Origin: Betaproteobacteria bacterium
GTDB lineage: Bacteria > Pseudomonadota > Gammaproteobacteria > Burkholderiales > Gallionellaceae
Direction of reading: 5' to 3'
Assembly (NCBI GenBank): GCA_028871775.1
Contig: JAGWMH010000080.1
Location: 1-7,730, forward strand
DNA length: 7,730 bases
Shown here: positions 6,551-7,730 of the stretch, piece after piece
Numbering within the stretch: the stretch's first letter is position 1
Layout of the letters: every line of letters begins with the position of its first letter
Position numbers and translations under genes: made by a program
The notes under the pieces: generated by a model
Seen by the model: only the letters and a program-made list of their open reading frames with translations
Database searches by the model: none
Told to the model about the DNA's origin: nothing

Positions 6551-6720
6551 CAGGGAAACGCTGAACAAGTCCAAAACCGTCATTGCGAGCGCAGCGAAGC
6601 AATCCAGGAAGCTTCAAAGATCACATAGTCGTGGATCGCCACGTCGCTTCCCGCCACCCTTCGCTCGCGGCTAAAGGCTTATTCATCGCGATGACATACT
6701 TATTCAGCGTTTCCTTAGCT
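6551..6720. repeat. outer inverted repeat, possible MITE with TTAAT flanks
   Basis: CAGGGAAACGCTGAACAAGT at 6551-6570 is complementary to 6698-6717 at 17 of 20 positions. TTAAT occurs immediately outside both ends if the unit is taken as 6551-6720 (6546-6550 and 6721-6725), which looks like a 5-bp target-site duplication. Between the arms sits the CGTCATTGCGAG repeat. The unit fills most of the 308-base gap between the ABC1-like gene and the hydrolase gene and has no coding capacity. The remainder of the gap (6726-6787) shows no clear promoter. Mobile origin is inferred from structure. Confidence 0.65.
6578..6695. repeat. foldback repeat with CGTCATTGCGAG end (copy 2, degenerate)
   Basis: The left end, CGTCATTGCGAG (6578-6589), is identical to the first 12 bases of copy 1, and it continues through GCGAAGC into AATCCAG as copy 1 does after its own GCGAAGC and a short insertion. 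The right half is weaker: TCGCGATGAC (6686-6695) matches the left end at 9 of 10 positions, and TGGATCGC (6632-6639) matches the complement of GCAATCCA (6599-6606) at 7 of 8. The right arm has extra sequence around 6669-6683, so this copy is decayed compared with copy 1. Confidence 0.7.
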
Positions 6721-6787
6721 TTAATTTGCGGAGATTTCAGATCAACATCCCGGCTTATCGGTCATGAAAAATTCAGGCGGGCATACT

Positions 6788-7684
6788 ATGGCGACCAAGC
6801 ACATAATCTTTGTTCCGGGGAAAAACCCCAAGCCTGAAGAAGCGCAGCACCGCGCATTACTCTGGCGCACGCTGGTCGAAGGAGTTCGCCGCGCCGATCG
6901 CGAAACGGCCAACATGCTGCAAGCCGGCTATTCGCAATTCCACCTCGTTAGCTGGAACCACCTTTTCTATCACAAGTATAAGGACGTCACCATGGACATT
7001 CCGTGGATCGACGCCCTCATCAACAAACACGGCCCCACCGAGCAGGACATCGAGGAGGCAAATTCATGGAACATATGGCTACAACGCCTCATGTTGACAC
7101 TGGGTGACCATCTTCCATTCCTGATACGGCTGCTGCCCGAAGAAGTGCGCAGCACCGCCAAGGAGATCAACCGTTACTTCGAAAACACTGACCGTATTGC
7201 CAGCGCCATTCGCAGTTTATTGGCAGACGCATTGCGCCCCTTGCTGGAGAGGCAGGAGGACGTACTGCTGATCGGACATAGCCTCGGTTCCGTCATTGCC
7301 TACGATACCTTGTGGGAGCTTTCCCGCGAGGAAGGCGTGAAAGGCAAAGTGGATTTCTTGACCCTCGGCAGCCCGCTGGGAATGCACTACGTGCAACGGC
7401 GTTTGCTGGGGATGAACGGAAACGGGATGAAAAGCTATCCTGACCGGATCCGCCGCTGGATAAATCTGTCAGCCGAGGGAGACGTTGCAGCGCTTAACCG
7501 CAATTTGCATGAGAGTTTTTACACCATGCTGGAACAGGGATTGGTCGAGTCCATTGAAGATCATAGCCAGGGCATCTACAACTTCTTTCGCAGCGCCGAA
7601 GGCCTGAACTGCCATCGTTCCTATGGCTACCTGGTCAACCCCGCTGTCGGGAGCATCATTGCAGACTGGTTGAAGCGCAGTTGA
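6788..7684 (+). CDS. alpha/beta hydrolase-fold protein (GHSLG serine hydrolase)
   Basis: The protein has 298 residues and no signal peptide, so it is probably cytoplasmic. It begins with the first strand of the fold, KHIIFVPGKNPKP. The nucleophile elbow is VLLIGHSLGSVIAYD with Ser165. Likely partners of the catalytic triad are Asp232 (in SAEGDVAAL) and His276 (in NCHRSYGYLVNP, placed like the histidine before the last helix of such enzymes). Residues about 65-145, rich in Trp and Leu, would form a lid or cap between the first strands and the elbow. The substrate cannot be told; an esterase or lipase-like role is the default for this architecture. I chose ATG 6788 because AGGCGGG lies six bases upstream; ATG 6764 in the same frame would add eight residues (MKNSGGHT) and has no good ribosome binding site. 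The gene stands alone behind a repeat unit. Confidence 0.82.
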   Translation: MATKHIIFVPGKNPKPEEAQHRALLWRTLVEGVRRADRETANMLQAGYSQFHLVSWNHLFYHKYKDVTMDIPWIDALINKHGPTEQDIEEANSWNIWLQRLMLTLGDHLPFLIRLLPEEVRSTAKEINRYFENTDRIASAIRSLLADALRPLLERQEDVLLIGHSLGSVIAYDTLWELSREEGVKGKVDFLTLGSPLGMHYVQRRLLGMNGNGMKSYPDRIRRWINLSAEGDVAALNRNLHESFYTMLEQGLVESIEDHSQGIYNFFRSAEGLNCHRSYGYLVNPAVGSIIADWLKRS

Positions 7685-7730
7685 TGCTGTGCCGAACCTG
7701 TTAAGAATCCAAAGCCTGCTTGCGTTACGG

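Noticed and set aside
6583..6837. 84-residue plus-strand open frame in the gap before the hydrolase
   Set aside because: It is mostly repeat sequence and then runs into the hydrolase gene in a different frame; no ribosome binding site or domain was seen.

Overview
The window looks like ordinary chromosomal DNA from a GC-rich, Gram-negative betaproteobacterium, possibly of the Nitrosomonadales (Gallionella, Sideroxydans or Nitrosospira-like). This placement rests on protein flavour, codon use and the type of intergenic repeats, and it was not tested by any search. All six genes read rightward. They are the 3' end of a DnaJ/CbpA-type co-chaperone gene (1-423), an isoaspartyl methyltransferase-like gene with an N-terminal export signal or anchor (628-1353), a 795-residue membrane protein with a spermidine-synthase-like core (1537-3924), an unrecognised alpha-helical protein (4045-4728), an ABC1/UbiB/AarF kinase-like protein translationally coupled to it (4728-6479), and an alpha/beta hydrolase (6788-7684).

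The gaps hold more structure than usual. Gap 424-627 carries an inverted-repeat element with CGTCATTGCGAG ends, nested in a second pair of arms, and a likely promoter. Gap 1354-1536 is filled almost exactly by a foldback element with about 23-bp terminal inverted repeats. The right end of that element supplies the Shine-Dalgarno of the next gene. Gap 3925-4044 has one 8-bp hairpin. Gap 6480-6787 has a terminator-like hairpin followed by a second CGTCATTGCGAG repeat, again nested inside another inverted repeat that may be flanked by TTAAT duplications. The last 46 bases (7685-7730) show nothing recognisable.

The only clear operon is 4045-6479, where the TGATG overlap joins the helical protein to the kinase-like protein. 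The other genes stand apart with repeats or hairpins between them and do not form an evident pathway. Two are SAM-dependent-fold proteins associated with the envelope (628-1353 and 1537-3924), but the foldback element separates them and a shared function would be guesswork. I found no CRISPR array, tRNA, rRNA, transposase, phage gene or toxin-antitoxin pair. The most unusual items are the repeat-donated ribosome binding site, the exported isoaspartyl methyltransferase, and the helical-protein/ABC1 kinase pair.
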